Assembly (NCBI GenBank): GCA_963717725.1
Contig: CAVQWS010000003.1
Coordinates: 1 to 64,000, forward strand
DNA: 64,000 bases
Direction of reading: 5' to 3'
Origin: AC-32 sp963717725
GTDB lineage: Bacteria; Actinomycetota; Thermoleophilia; Gaiellales; Gaiellaceae
Positions 34,112 through 42,593 of the stretch are shown in pieces. The position numbers and the translations under genes were made by a program. The notes below the pieces were generated by a model. That model searched no databases, was not told the origin of the DNA, and saw nothing but the letters and a program-made list of their open reading frames with translations. Position 1 is the first letter of the stretch. Every line of letters starts with the position of its first letter.

Positions 34112-34487
34112 CGGCCTCTCGCGAACCGAACGGCAGCTGCTCGAGCCACTGCTGGACGGCCCACGTCGGCCGGGCGAGCTCTACCTGGCGAGCCAGGCGC
34201 GCGAGGAGGCGATCTTCCTCGGCGACGCGTGGGCGTGGAAGCGGCTGGCGGAGCTCGTGCCGCTCGTCGAGGAGCTGCCGGCGCCACCGCCGCTGGGCGA
34301 CCCGCGCGAGTTCATGTCCGCACGCGTGACGCTCACGCCGCTCGGTCGCGACGTGCTCGCCGGCAAGGCCGAACGCTTCGAGGTCGCTCCGGTCGAACGG
34401 TGGCTCGGCGGGACACGGGTCGACGGGGCCTGGCGCTGGGACGCGGCTAGGCGACGACTTCGGCCGCCGAGCCGACCATCCGGCTGA
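34110..34487 (+). pseudogene. C-terminal part of the DUF1835 protein, +1 frame
   Basis: Reading from AGC at 34110 gives SGLSRTERQLLEPLLDGPRR and later AIFLGDAWAWKRLAEL and VERWLGGTRVDGAWRWDA, the usual end of DUF1835 proteins. Joined to the upstream frame by skipping one T (34109) the family alignment is continuous. So either a single-base insertion has broken the gene, or there is a sequencing error, or the ribosome shifts frame at the TAG. It overlaps the end of convergent comB by 41 bases. Confidence 0.75.
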
Positions 34488-35130
34488 AGCGCGGCACGAC
34501 GTCGAGCAAGCTCTCCTGCGCGCAGAAGGCGATGTCCTCCTCGAGCCCCGGTGGGCCGTAGGTGCGCGCGTTGATTCCGTTGATCGCGTTCGGGAAGCGC
34601 TCGGCCAGGATCTCGCAGGCGACCGCCGCGTCGGTGCGCTTGCCGCCGGCGAGGCGGACGATGCGGCCCGCGCAGTAGGCGTCGTCGATTGCGAACGCGC
34701 CCTTGTAGCCGGCGCAGTCGACCGTGTAGTCCACCCCGCTCTCGCGCGCATGCGCGGACACCGCGTCGAGGTTCAGGAGCGCGCCGAGCACGACCTGGTC
34801 GCAGGCCTCGGCCGCGGCGACGATCGAACGGGTGCCGTTCGTGGTCGAGAGGATCAGCGTCTCGGCCTGCGGCTCCCGGAACTCGCGCGGCGAGGCGCCC
34901 GCATCGAAGGCCTCCACCCGCTGTGCTTCACGCTCGCCGCCGGTGACCGCCTGGTCGCCGAGCTCGGCCTTGAGCGCCAGTGCGTCCTCGATCTCGGCGC
35001 AGCAGAGCACCCGCTCGTACCCGGCCGCCAGAGCCTGCGCGATCGTCGAGGTGGCACGCATCACGTCCACGACGATCCCGAGCGGCGCCGCGGCCGCCTC
35101 GCCAGGGGTGAGAGCGACGTGACAGCGCAT
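34447..35130 (-). CDS. comB: 2-phosphosulfolactate phosphatase family protein
   Basis: 227 aa with ComB landmarks: VVDVMRATSTIAQAL, LILSTTNGTRSI, YKGAFAIDDAYCAG and YGPPGLEEDIAFCAQ. In archaea ComB belongs to coenzyme M synthesis; in many bacteria homologues exist without that pathway and act on unknown phosphate esters. No other CoM genes are nearby. Mg-dependent, cytoplasmic. ATG 35130. Confidence 0.87.
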   Translation of the reverse strand: MRCHVALTPGEAAAAPLGIVVDVMRATSTIAQALAAGYERVLCCAEIEDALALKAELGDQAVTGGEREAQRVEAFDAGASPREFREPQAETLILSTTNGTRSIVAAAEACDQVVLGALLNLDAVSAHARESGVDYTVDCAGYKGAFAIDDAYCAGRIVRLAGGKRTDAAVACEILAERFPNAINGINARTYGPPGLEEDIAFCAQESLLDVVPRFSRMVGSAAEVVA

Positions 35131-35162
35131 CGCCGCACTACCCTACTTCCAGGTTTTCCCCA

Positions 35163-36005
35163 GTGGCCTACTGCTATCGACATCCGAACCGCGAGACGTT
35201 CGTCTCCTGCTCCGAGTGCGGCCGCCCGATCTGCGCCGAGTGCATGACACCCGCGCCGGTCGGCCAGCGCTGCCCCGAGCATTCGGGCAAGCCACAGGGC
35301 GCGAGCCGGATCAGCTCGGGCATGCGGCGGGGCGCCTTCGAGGGCACGGGCGCGCTCGTGACGAAGGCGCTCGTCGGGATCAACGTCTTCATCTACGTGA
35401 TCACCGCGGCGCAGGGCCGCGGGTTGAACGCGCCCGGCGGGAAGCTCTTCAACGACTGGCTGCTCTTCGGGCCGGCGGTTGCGAACGGCGACTGGTGGCG
35501 CCTGTTCACGAGCGCGTTCCTGCACGCGAACCTGATCCACATCGCCTTCAACATGTACTTCCTCTGGTTCGTCGGCTCGGCGGTCGAGCAGGCGCTCGGG
35601 CGCGGGCGCTTCGTGCTGCTCTACATCGTCTCCGCCCTCGCCGGCTCCGCCGGCGCGCTCGTCTGGACACCGCTCGCGCCGACCGTCGGCGCCTCGGGGG
35701 CGCTGTTCGGCTTGCTCGGCGCGGCACTGATCCTCGAGCGGCAGCGGAACTACGTGCTCGGCGGCTCGGCGCTCGGCCTGATCCTGATCAACCTGATCCT
35801 CAGCTTCGCGATCTCCGGCATCTCGATCGGCGGCCACGTGGGCGGCCTGATCGGCGGGATCCTCTGCACGCTCGTCTTCTCGAGGTTCGGCCGCGGCCAC
35901 GCCGCCTACAGTCGAGTCGGGCTCTGGGGAATCGCCGGCGTGCTCGCGATCGGCCTCGCCAGCATCGCCGTCGCATACCTCAAGGTCCGCGGCTACGCGA
36001 CCTAG
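35163..36005 (+). CDS. Rhomboid-family intramembrane serine protease with zinc-ribbon N-terminus
   Basis: 280 aa from GTG 35163. Residues 1-40 carry Cys/His pairs (YCYRHPNRE, CSECGRPICAECM, CPEH) like a B-box zinc finger. About six membrane helices follow. Catalytic Ser is in VGASGALFG and catalytic His in GGHVGGLIGG; HANLIHIAFNMYFLW is the family's L1-H2 region. This zinc-ribbon type is common in actinobacteria. Substrates are unknown. Confidence 0.93.
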   Translation: MAYCYRHPNRETFVSCSECGRPICAECMTPAPVGQRCPEHSGKPQGASRISSGMRRGAFEGTGALVTKALVGINVFIYVITAAQGRGLNAPGGKLFNDWLLFGPAVANGDWWRLFTSAFLHANLIHIAFNMYFLWFVGSAVEQALGRGRFVLLYIVSALAGSAGALVWTPLAPTVGASGALFGLLGAALILERQRNYVLGGSALGLILINLILSFAISGISIGGHVGGLIGGILCTLVFSRFGRGHAAYSRVGLWGIAGVLAIGLASIAVAYLKVRGYAT

Positions 36006-36460
36006 CCAGAGCGTTCTACGGCATACACGCGGTCCAGCTTGTCTTTGAAGGCCTTGTCAGTGCCGAGCCCGCCGTCGAGCAGGTCGGCGAACCCATCCCA
36101 GGCGAAGATCGTGTCGTTGCCGGCGCCGCCGTAGATCCGGTCGCGCCCGTGATCGCCCTGGAGCTTGTCGTTCCCCGCACCGCCGAAAAGGACGTCGTTC
36201 CCGTTGCCGCCGTTCAACAGGTCGGCGCCGGGGCCGCCCTTGAGCACGTCGCTGCCGTCGTTCCCGTCGAGGACGTCGTTGCCGCCGAGCCCGCAGATGA
36301 CGTCGTGGCGAGGCGTCCCGAAGAGCAGGTCGGGCCCGGGCGTGCCGACGATCGTGCACGAACCGGCAGGTGGGGTCGCGTGTGCGCCGCGGACGAGGAA
36401 GAGCGAGACGGTCAGGAACATCACGGCGGTGGCCTTGACGCGGGACTCTTGAGAATTCAC
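36002..36460 (-). CDS. Secreted RTX-type calcium-binding repeat protein
   Basis: 152 aa. A signal peptide (residues 1-28, KATAVMFLTVSLFLVRGAHA) is followed by about seven nonapeptide repeats of the GGxGxDxUx type (GLGGNDVLDG, GGPGADLLNG, GGAGNDTIF), which form a calcium-binding beta roll. There is no enzymatic domain. Two Cys (SCTIV, VICGL) may bridge. The end overlaps the rhomboid gene by four bases. Probably exported; the role is unknown. Confidence 0.85.
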   Translation of the reverse strand: MNSQESRVKATAVMFLTVSLFLVRGAHATPPAGSCTIVGTPGPDLLFGTPRHDVICGLGGNDVLDGNDGSDVLKGGPGADLLNGGNGNDVLFGGAGNDKLQGDHGRDRIYGGAGNDTIFAWDGFADLLDGGLGTDKAFKDKLDRVYAVERSG

Positions 36461-36571
36461 AGGAGCGGCACCTCCTCTGCTGCGGTGGCGTGCCGCACCG
36501 CCGGGGTCGCGAGTGAGATCGGCGCAAACGGCACAAGCCGCGATCCCTCACCCGGGGAGATCCGCGGCACA

Positions 36572-37528
36572 ATGCTCGCAATGAGACTGTTGCTCGCGCT
36601 CGCCGCGGCCCTCGTGCTCGCGCAGCCTGCGGAGGCACGCATCTCGCTCGGCGTGCTCGGCAACAGCGGACGGTTCGCGTCGCAGACCGGCCAGCACTCG
36701 GAGGTTCGCCACGTGATCCTCGGTTGGGGACAAGGCGCCAGCTGGGGCGCGCGCATGTCGGTGCAATTCGCGAGCCACGGGCCGGTGCCGCTGGTGGCCT
36801 TCACGACCTCTCGCGGCTGGCCGCACCCGTACGAGGCGATCACGCCGCTGGCCGTCGCCCGTGGGAGCGGTGACGACTACCTCGGCGCGCTGAACAAGGC
36901 GATCGCCGAGTGGGCCCGGCCGGTCTTCATCCGGCCGTTTCCGGAGATGAACGGGCACTGGAATCGCTACTGCGCCTACACGGAGAGCGGGCGCTTCAAG
37001 GGCGCAGCACACTCGACGGCCGCCTTCCGCAAGGCCTTCGCGCGTGTCTACCTGCTCCTGCACGGCGGCACGGCCGTCCAGCTGAACGCACGCCTGCGGG
37101 CCCTCGGCCTCCCGGCCGTGACGCACGACTACGACGTGAACCCGACGCCGATGCTGCGCGTGGTCTGGAACCCGCAGGGCTACGGCAGCCCGAATCTCCC
37201 GGGCAACAGCGCGCAGGCGTACTACCCCGGGAACCGCTACCTGGACGTCGTCGCGAACGATCTCTACGACATCGGCGGCAAGGCCGAGTGGGCAGCCAAC
37301 GACCGGCTGTACGGCGCGCACCCGGCCAAGCTCTACGCGATCGCCGAGTGGGGCCTCTGGGGCATCGACGACCCGGCCTTCGTGCGCCGGATGGGCGGGT
37401 GGGCCCGGACGCACCGGCGCCTGATCCTGCTCTCGTGGTTCGAGAGCAACCCCGGCTCCATCTTCGATCTCGCGAACAAGCCCTCCAGCCGAGCGGCGTA
37501 CCGGCGCTACATCACGCCGCTCGGCTGA
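36572..37528 (+). CDS. Secreted GH26-like glycoside hydrolase
   Basis: 318 aa from ATG 36572 (ATG 36581 also possible), with a signal peptide MRLLLALAAALVLAQPAEA. Beta-mannanase-like motifs are RPFPEMNGHWNRYC (acid/base Glu region) and YAIAEWGLWGID (nucleophile Glu). In GH26 the first motif is normally HEMN; here Pro stands for that His, so assignment to the family or its activity is tentative. Other aromatic substrate-site patches are RGWPHPYEAI and VVWNPQGYG. Confidence 0.75.
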   Translation: MLAMRLLLALAAALVLAQPAEARISLGVLGNSGRFASQTGQHSEVRHVILGWGQGASWGARMSVQFASHGPVPLVAFTTSRGWPHPYEAITPLAVARGSGDDYLGALNKAIAEWARPVFIRPFPEMNGHWNRYCAYTESGRFKGAAHSTAAFRKAFARVYLLLHGGTAVQLNARLRALGLPAVTHDYDVNPTPMLRVVWNPQGYGSPNLPGNSAQAYYPGNRYLDVVANDLYDIGGKAEWAANDRLYGAHPAKLYAIAEWGLWGIDDPAFVRRMGGWARTHRRLILLSWFESNPGSIFDLANKPSSRAAYRRYITPLG

Positions 37529-37537
37529 CGCACGTCT

Positions 37538-37555
37538 GCCCGGTTCAGGCCGGGC
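37538..37555. terminator. Weak hairpin between convergent genes
   Basis: GCCCGG-TTCAGG-CCGGGC between the GH26-like gene and the end of the convergent lipoprotein gene. Six-base stem, no T-run, and partly inside the lipoprotein gene. Confidence 0.3.
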
Positions 37556-37979
37556 GGTTCGTGATGTGCACGTAGATCTTGTCCCCGCCGCAGTCGTCCC
37601 GGAGCGCGACCTGGCCCGTTCGGCCCTCGCCCTGCCAGGAGACCTCCGAGTCGTGATCCTCCAGCTCTTCGAACAGCACCTTGTAGCCGGCGGCCTCGAA
37701 CTCTTTGACGTACTCGTCGTGCGCTTCCTCGAGATCGCCCGTCCAGTAGCCCTCCACGACCTCGCTCGGGCCCTGGGTCGACTGCTTCGTCAGCGTCGTG
37801 TTCTCGACCATCGGGAAGCTCGCCGGGAGGTTCGGTGTGCCGGAGAGCGGCGAGCCGTCGCAGGCCGCCTGCGCCTGTGGATTCGCGGCCTCTTCGGACT
37901 GCTTGTCGCCACCGCCGCCGCAGCCGGCGACCCCGAACGCAACCGCCGCAAGAACGCAAACCAGTGCGGCCTGCCTCAT
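37545..37979 (-). CDS. Small lipoprotein, unknown function
   Basis: 144 aa from ATG 37979. Lipoprotein signal with the lipobox VAGC (Cys20), a Gly/Ser linker, then a beta/alpha domain (EGYWTGDLEEAHDEYVKEFE, then QVALRDDCGGDKIYVHI) with two more Cys that may bridge. Likely anchored outside the membrane after LspA processing. The family is not recognised with certainty. Confidence 0.7.
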   Translation of the reverse strand: MRQAALVCVLAAVAFGVAGCGGGGDKQSEEAANPQAQAACDGSPLSGTPNLPASFPMVENTTLTKQSTQGPSEVVEGYWTGDLEEAHDEYVKEFEAAGYKVLFEELEDHDSEVSWQGEGRTGQVALRDDCGGDKIYVHITNRPA

Positions 37980-38023
37980 GTGACGTTCCTTTCCGAGATC
38001 CCCCGCGCGGGAGCCTAACCGGC

Positions 38024-40636
38024 TCACCCGCCCGCTGCGACGGCCTCGATCCCGGACTCGGCGAGCGCGGCCTGGGCCGCGGCGAGGCGCGCCAGCGGCA
38101 CGCGGTAAGGGGAGCAGCTGACGTAGTCGAGGCCGAGCCGGTGGCAGAACGCGACCGAGTCCGGCTCGCCGCCGTGCTCGCCGCAGATGCCGAGCTTCAG
38201 GCCCTCCTTCGCGCCGCGGCCGCGCTCGACCGCAATGCGCATCAGGTCGCCGACGCCCTCCTGGTCGAGTGTCTCGAACGGGTTGCGCTCGAGCACGCCG
38301 TCCTCGAGATAGCGCGTCAGGAACTTGCCCTCCGCGTCGTCGCGCGAGAAGCCGAGCGCCGTCTGGGTGAGGTCGTTCGTGCCGAACGAGAAGAAGTCCG
38401 CGTGCTTGGCGATCTCGTCCGCACGGATGCACGCGCGCGGGAGCTCGATCATCGTGCCGACGAGGTACTCGACCGTCTCGCTCTCCTCGTGGGCGGTGGC
38501 GACGGTGATCGCGCGCAGGCGGTGCAGTTCCTCGGCGAAGCCGACGAGCGGGTGCATGATCTCGACGAGCGGCGCTTCACCCGTCCGCTCCTCGACGGCC
38601 GCGGCGGCGCGGATGATCGCGCGCACCTGCATCTCGTAGATCTCCGGCCAGAGCAGGCCGAGCCGGCAGCCGCGCGTGCCGAGCATCGGGTTCGACTCCT
38701 GGAGGGCCTTGATCCGTTCGCGCATCCGCTCGTCCTTCGCCTCCTCGAGCGGCGGCAGGAACTCGTGCAGCGGCGGGTCGAGCAGGCGGATCGTCACCGG
38801 CAGCCCGGCCATCGCCTCGAAGATCCCCTCGAAGTCGCTCTGCTGGTGGGGCAGGAGCTTGTCGAGCGCGACGCGGCGCTCGTCCTCGCCCGAGGCCATG
38901 ATCATCTCGCGCACGACCGGGAGCCGATCCTCGGCCATGAACATGTGCTCGGTTCGGCAGAGGCCGATCCCCTGCGCGCCGAAATCGCGGGCCTTCGCGG
39001 CGTCCTCGGGCGTGTCGGCGTTGGCGCGCACCTTCATCCGGCGCAGCTCGTCGGCCCAGCCGAGGATCGTCTCGAAGTCCTCGTTGATCTGCGGCGGTAC
39101 GAGCGGCACCTCGCCGATCACGACCCGGCCGGTGCCGCCGTCGATCGTGATCGTGTCGCCCTCGGAGAGATGTTCGCCGCCGATCGTCAGCGTGCGCTTC
39201 TCGACGTCGATCGTCAGTCCCTCGCAGCCGGCCACGCAGGGCTTGCCCATCCCGCGCGCGACGACGGCCGCGTGCGAAGTCATCCCGCCGTGCGCGGTCA
39301 GGATCCCTGCGGCCTGGATCAGGCCGTGGATGTCGTCCGGGGTCGTCTCCCAGCGGACGAGGATCACGCTCTCCCCCGCCTTGCCTCGCTCCTCGGCGGT
39401 GTCGGCGTCGAGCACGACGGGGCCGCAGGCAGCGCCCGGCGAGGCGTTCAGCCCGCGCGCGGCCACCTCCAGCTGCGCGGACGGGTCGATCATCGGATGG
39501 AGCAGCTGGTCGAGCTGCGCCGGGTCGATCCGGACGACCGCCTCCTCGCGCGAGATCAGCCCTTCGTCCACCATCGAGACGGCGGCCTTCAGCGCGGCCG
39601 CGGCGGTGCGCTTGGCCGAGCGCGTCTGGAGCAGGTAGAGCCGGCCCTCCTCGACCGTGAACTCGATGTCCTGCATGTCCTTGTAGTGCTCCTCGAGCCG
39701 GCGCATCGTGTCGGTCAGCTGCCCGAACGCCTGCGGCAGCTGCTCCTCCATCGAGGCCAGCGGCTTGGGCGTGCGGATCCCAGCGACCACGTCCTCACCC
39801 TGTGCGTCCGCGAGGAACTCGCCGTAGAGCCCCCGCTCCCCGGTGGACGGGTCGCGCGTGAACGCGACGCCGGTGCCGGAGCCCTCGCCCTTGTTGCCGA
39901 AGACCATCTCGACCACGTTCACGGCGGTGCCGAGGTCGTCGGGGATCCGGTGCGCTCGCCGGTAGACCTGGGCCCTCGGCGTGTCCCACGACTCGAAGAC
40001 GGCGCGCACGGCTCGTCCGAGCTGGTCGCGCGCGTCCTGCGGGAAGGGAGTGCCGGTCTCGTCCTCGTAGATCTGCTTGTAGGTGCCGACCAGCTCGCGC
40101 AGGTCGTTCGCGTCGAGCTCCACGTCCTGTTGAACGCCACGCTCGGCCTTCAGGTCGGTGAGCGCCTGCTCGAAACGGTGCGCGTCGACACCCGCGACCA
40201 CCTCCCCGTACATCTGGATCAGGCGGCGGTACGAGTCGAAGGCGAAGCGTGGGTTGCCGGTGCTCGAGGCGAGCCCCTCGACAGCGGCGTCGTTCAGGCC
40301 GAGGTTGAGGATCGTGTCCATCATCCCGGGCATCGAGACCGCCGCGCCCGAGCGGACGGAGACGAGCAGCGGGTCCTGCGGGTCGCCGAAGCGCTTGCCG
40401 GTCTGCTGCTCGAGCGTGTCGATGTGCCGCTCGATCTCCTCGGGCAGCCCGTCCGGGAGCTGCTGCCCGTTCGCCATGTAGGCGCGGCAGGCGTCGGTCG
40501 TGATCGTGAAGCCGGACGGCACCGGAACGCCGAGCTGCGTCATCTCGGCGAGCCCCACGCCTTTGCCGCCGAGGAGCTCGCGGCCTCCCTCGGAAGGCTC
40601 GTCGAACCCGTAGACATAGCGTCCGCTCCCTCGCAT
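38024..40636 (-). CDS. ppdK: Pyruvate, phosphate dikinase
   Basis: 870 aa from ATG 40636. It interconverts pyruvate, ATP and phosphate with PEP, AMP and PPi. The N-terminal ATP-grasp part has YGFDEPSEGGRELLGGKGVG and SVRSGAAVSMPGMMDT; the swivelling phospho-His domain has GGMTSHAAVVARGMGKPCV; the C-terminal PEP/pyruvate barrel has GLCRTEHMF, NPMLGTRGCRLG, EIMHPLV and GICGEHGG. Full length. Its regulator gene ppsR is 2.7 kb away. Confidence 0.97.
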   Translation of the reverse strand: MRGSGRYVYGFDEPSEGGRELLGGKGVGLAEMTQLGVPVPSGFTITTDACRAYMANGQQLPDGLPEEIERHIDTLEQQTGKRFGDPQDPLLVSVRSGAAVSMPGMMDTILNLGLNDAAVEGLASSTGNPRFAFDSYRRLIQMYGEVVAGVDAHRFEQALTDLKAERGVQQDVELDANDLRELVGTYKQIYEDETGTPFPQDARDQLGRAVRAVFESWDTPRAQVYRRAHRIPDDLGTAVNVVEMVFGNKGEGSGTGVAFTRDPSTGERGLYGEFLADAQGEDVVAGIRTPKPLASMEEQLPQAFGQLTDTMRRLEEHYKDMQDIEFTVEEGRLYLLQTRSAKRTAAAALKAAVSMVDEGLISREEAVVRIDPAQLDQLLHPMIDPSAQLEVAARGLNASPGAACGPVVLDADTAEERGKAGESVILVRWETTPDDIHGLIQAAGILTAHGGMTSHAAVVARGMGKPCVAGCEGLTIDVEKRTLTIGGEHLSEGDTITIDGGTGRVVIGEVPLVPPQINEDFETILGWADELRRMKVRANADTPEDAAKARDFGAQGIGLCRTEHMFMAEDRLPVVREMIMASGEDERRVALDKLLPHQQSDFEGIFEAMAGLPVTIRLLDPPLHEFLPPLEEAKDERMRERIKALQESNPMLGTRGCRLGLLWPEIYEMQVRAIIRAAAAVEERTGEAPLVEIMHPLVGFAEELHRLRAITVATAHEESETVEYLVGTMIELPRACIRADEIAKHADFFSFGTNDLTQTALGFSRDDAEGKFLTRYLEDGVLERNPFETLDQEGVGDLMRIAVERGRGAKEGLKLGICGEHGGEPDSVAFCHRLGLDYVSCSPYRVPLARLAAAQAALAESGIEAVAAGG

Positions 40637-40676
40637 TGCGAGAAATCTTCCCACAGGTGGTTCAGCGTAAGCTCGG

Positions 40677-41657
40677 GTGGTGAAGCGTTTGCTCCTCGCG
40701 GTCCTCGCGGCGTTCCTCGTCAGCGCCCCGGCCGGCGCGGGCGGCACGGCCCCCGCAAGCCTGATCGCCTTCGGGCGCGACCTGGGCGGGCTGAGCGGCG
40801 ACCTGACGAGTCTCTACACCGTTCGACCCGACGGCAGCGGCCTGCGGCGGCTGACAGTTCCACCGACGCGGCAGGCGCTCGGCGGCGACTCCGGGCCGGT
40901 CTGGGCACCCGGCGGCAAGAACCTTGTCTTCGAGCGGAACCTCCCCTACTGGGGCACTGACCGGATGCGGCTGATGGCGGTCTCCGCGCGCGGCGGGGCT
41001 GCGCGGCAGCTGACGACCGGCCCGTTCGACGCGATGCCCTCGTTCTCGCCGGACGGCCGCCGGATCGCCTTCACGCGCGTGGTGCAGTCGGTCGTCGCGC
41101 CGACGGCCTCGCTCTTCACGATGGACGGTGCGGGCCGGCACCTCGAGCCGCTGCTCGCCGACGGGATCGACCTCTCGGCCGCCTGGTCGCCGGACGGGAA
41201 GGCGATCGCGTTCTCGCGGCTCGAGTCGACGAGCCGGCCGCTGCGCGAGGCGACGCTCTACCTGGCGGATGCCGACGGCTCGCACCTGCGCAGCTTCGGC
41301 CTGCACGGAGTCTCGGCGGCCTGGTCGCCCGACGGCACGCGGCTCGCCTTCGTCTCCTTCGACGACGCGAACGCACCGCCGTGCCCGGCCGCCTCGTGCC
41401 CGCCGAGCGGTGAGCTCTACGTCGTCCGCGCCGACGGCAGCGGGCTGCGGCGGCTGACAAGCAGCAAGGCGGACGACGAGCATCCGAGCTGGTCGCCCGA
41501 CGGCTCGCGGATCGCCTTCGCGAGCGGCTTCGACGTGCGCAGCCAGGGTCACGCGCCGTGGCTGATGGTGATCCGCGCCGCCGGCGGCAAGGCGTTGCGG
41601 ATCGGCCACATGAGCGGCGTGATCGACCCGTCCTGGAGCCCGGCGGGCGTTCGCTAG
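40677..41657 (+). CDS. Secreted TolB-like beta-propeller protein
   Basis: 326 aa, GTG 40677 or 40680. Signal peptide (KRLLLAVLAAFLVSAPAGAG), then repeated PD40 blades of the pattern PxWSPDGxxIAF (DAMPSFSPDGRRIAF, AAWSPDGKAIAF, PSWSPDGSRIAF). Such propellers bind proteins or act with peptidases. No other Tol gene is present and the role is unknown. It is divergent from ppdK. Confidence 0.85.
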   Translation: MVKRLLLAVLAAFLVSAPAGAGGTAPASLIAFGRDLGGLSGDLTSLYTVRPDGSGLRRLTVPPTRQALGGDSGPVWAPGGKNLVFERNLPYWGTDRMRLMAVSARGGAARQLTTGPFDAMPSFSPDGRRIAFTRVVQSVVAPTASLFTMDGAGRHLEPLLADGIDLSAAWSPDGKAIAFSRLESTSRPLREATLYLADADGSHLRSFGLHGVSAAWSPDGTRLAFVSFDDANAPPCPAASCPPSGELYVVRADGSGLRRLTSSKADDEHPSWSPDGSRIAFASGFDVRSQGHAPWLMVIRAAGGKALRIGHMSGVIDPSWSPAGVR

Positions 41658-41666
41658 GCTGGCCGC

Positions 41667-42593
41667 ATGAAGCTCGAGGGCGTCCACCACGTCACCGCGA
41701 TCACCGGCGACGCTCCCCAGAACGTCGACTTCTACGCCCGCGTCCTCGGCCTGCGCCTGGTCAAGAAGAGCGTCAACCAGGACGACCCGACGGTCTACCA
41801 CCTCTTCTACGGCGACGAGGAGGGCAAGCCGGGCAACGACGTCACCTTCTTCGAGTACCCGGGCGCGCGCCAGGGCAAGGCCGGCGCCGGGATGGTGCAC
41901 ACCATCGGCTGGCGCGTCGCCTCGCCCGAGGCGGTCGATTTCTGGGAGAGCCGCCTGGCCGAGGAGGGCATCGCCGGCGAGCGCTACCCCGACGGCAGCT
42001 TCGCCTTCCGCGATCCCGAGGGCCTGCGACACGCGCTGATCCCCGGCGAGAGCCCGGACGAGCCGCTGATCGCCGACCATCCCGAGGTGCCGCAGGAACT
42101 CGCGCTGCAGGGCTTCCACGGCGTCCGCGCCTACGCCCACGACCCGGAGCAGAGCCGGCGCTTCCTCGAGGAGACGCTCGAGTTCGACCCGCACGGCGAT
42201 ACGAGCTGGGAGGTGCGCGGCGAGCAGCGCGGCGGCCTGTACCTCTTCGACCAGAGCGACGAGGTCGGCGTCCCCGGCGCGGGAACCGTCCATCACGTCG
42301 CCTGGGCGTCACCCATGGACGAGCACGAGGCCTGGCAGCGCCGGGTCGCCGAGAGCGGTGCCCACCCGACGCCCGTGATCGACCGCTTCTACTTCGAGTC
42401 GATCTACTTTCGGGAGCCGAGCGGCGTCCTCTTCGAGATCGCCACGATCGGCCCAGGCTTCACCGCCGACGAGCCGCTGGAGACCCTCGGCGAGCACCTC
42501 TCGCTGCCGCCGAACTACGAGCACCTGCGCGACCGGCTCGAGGGCGTGCTGACGCCGCTGCCGGACCCGCGCGCGCTTCGCGCCGGCAAGTGA
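41667..42593 (+). CDS. Ring-cleaving dioxygenase, MhqO/MhqA type (VOC fold)
   Basis: 308 aa with two pairs of VOC modules. Metal-site segments: GVHHVTAITGD, GMVHTIGWRV, GTVHHVAWASP and GVLFEIATIGPGF, giving the His/His/Glu iron site. MhqO-like proteins cleave hydroquinones and are induced by quinone stress. Its stop overlaps the following hydrolase start as GTGA, matching the mhqO-mhqD pairing known in Bacillus. Confidence 0.85.
   Translation: MKLEGVHHVTAITGDAPQNVDFYARVLGLRLVKKSVNQDDPTVYHLFYGDEEGKPGNDVTFFEYPGARQGKAGAGMVHTIGWRVASPEAVDFWESRLAEEGIAGERYPDGSFAFRDPEGLRHALIPGESPDEPLIADHPEVPQELALQGFHGVRAYAHDPEQSRRFLEETLEFDPHGDTSWEVRGEQRGGLYLFDQSDEVGVPGAGTVHHVAWASPMDEHEAWQRRVAESGAHPTPVIDRFYFESIYFREPSGVLFEIATIGPGFTADEPLETLGEHLSLPPNYEHLRDRLEGVLTPLPDPRALRAGK

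Noticed and set aside
37835..40960. 1041-residue open frame on the plus strand
   Set aside because: Antisense shadow of ppdK with no family motif.
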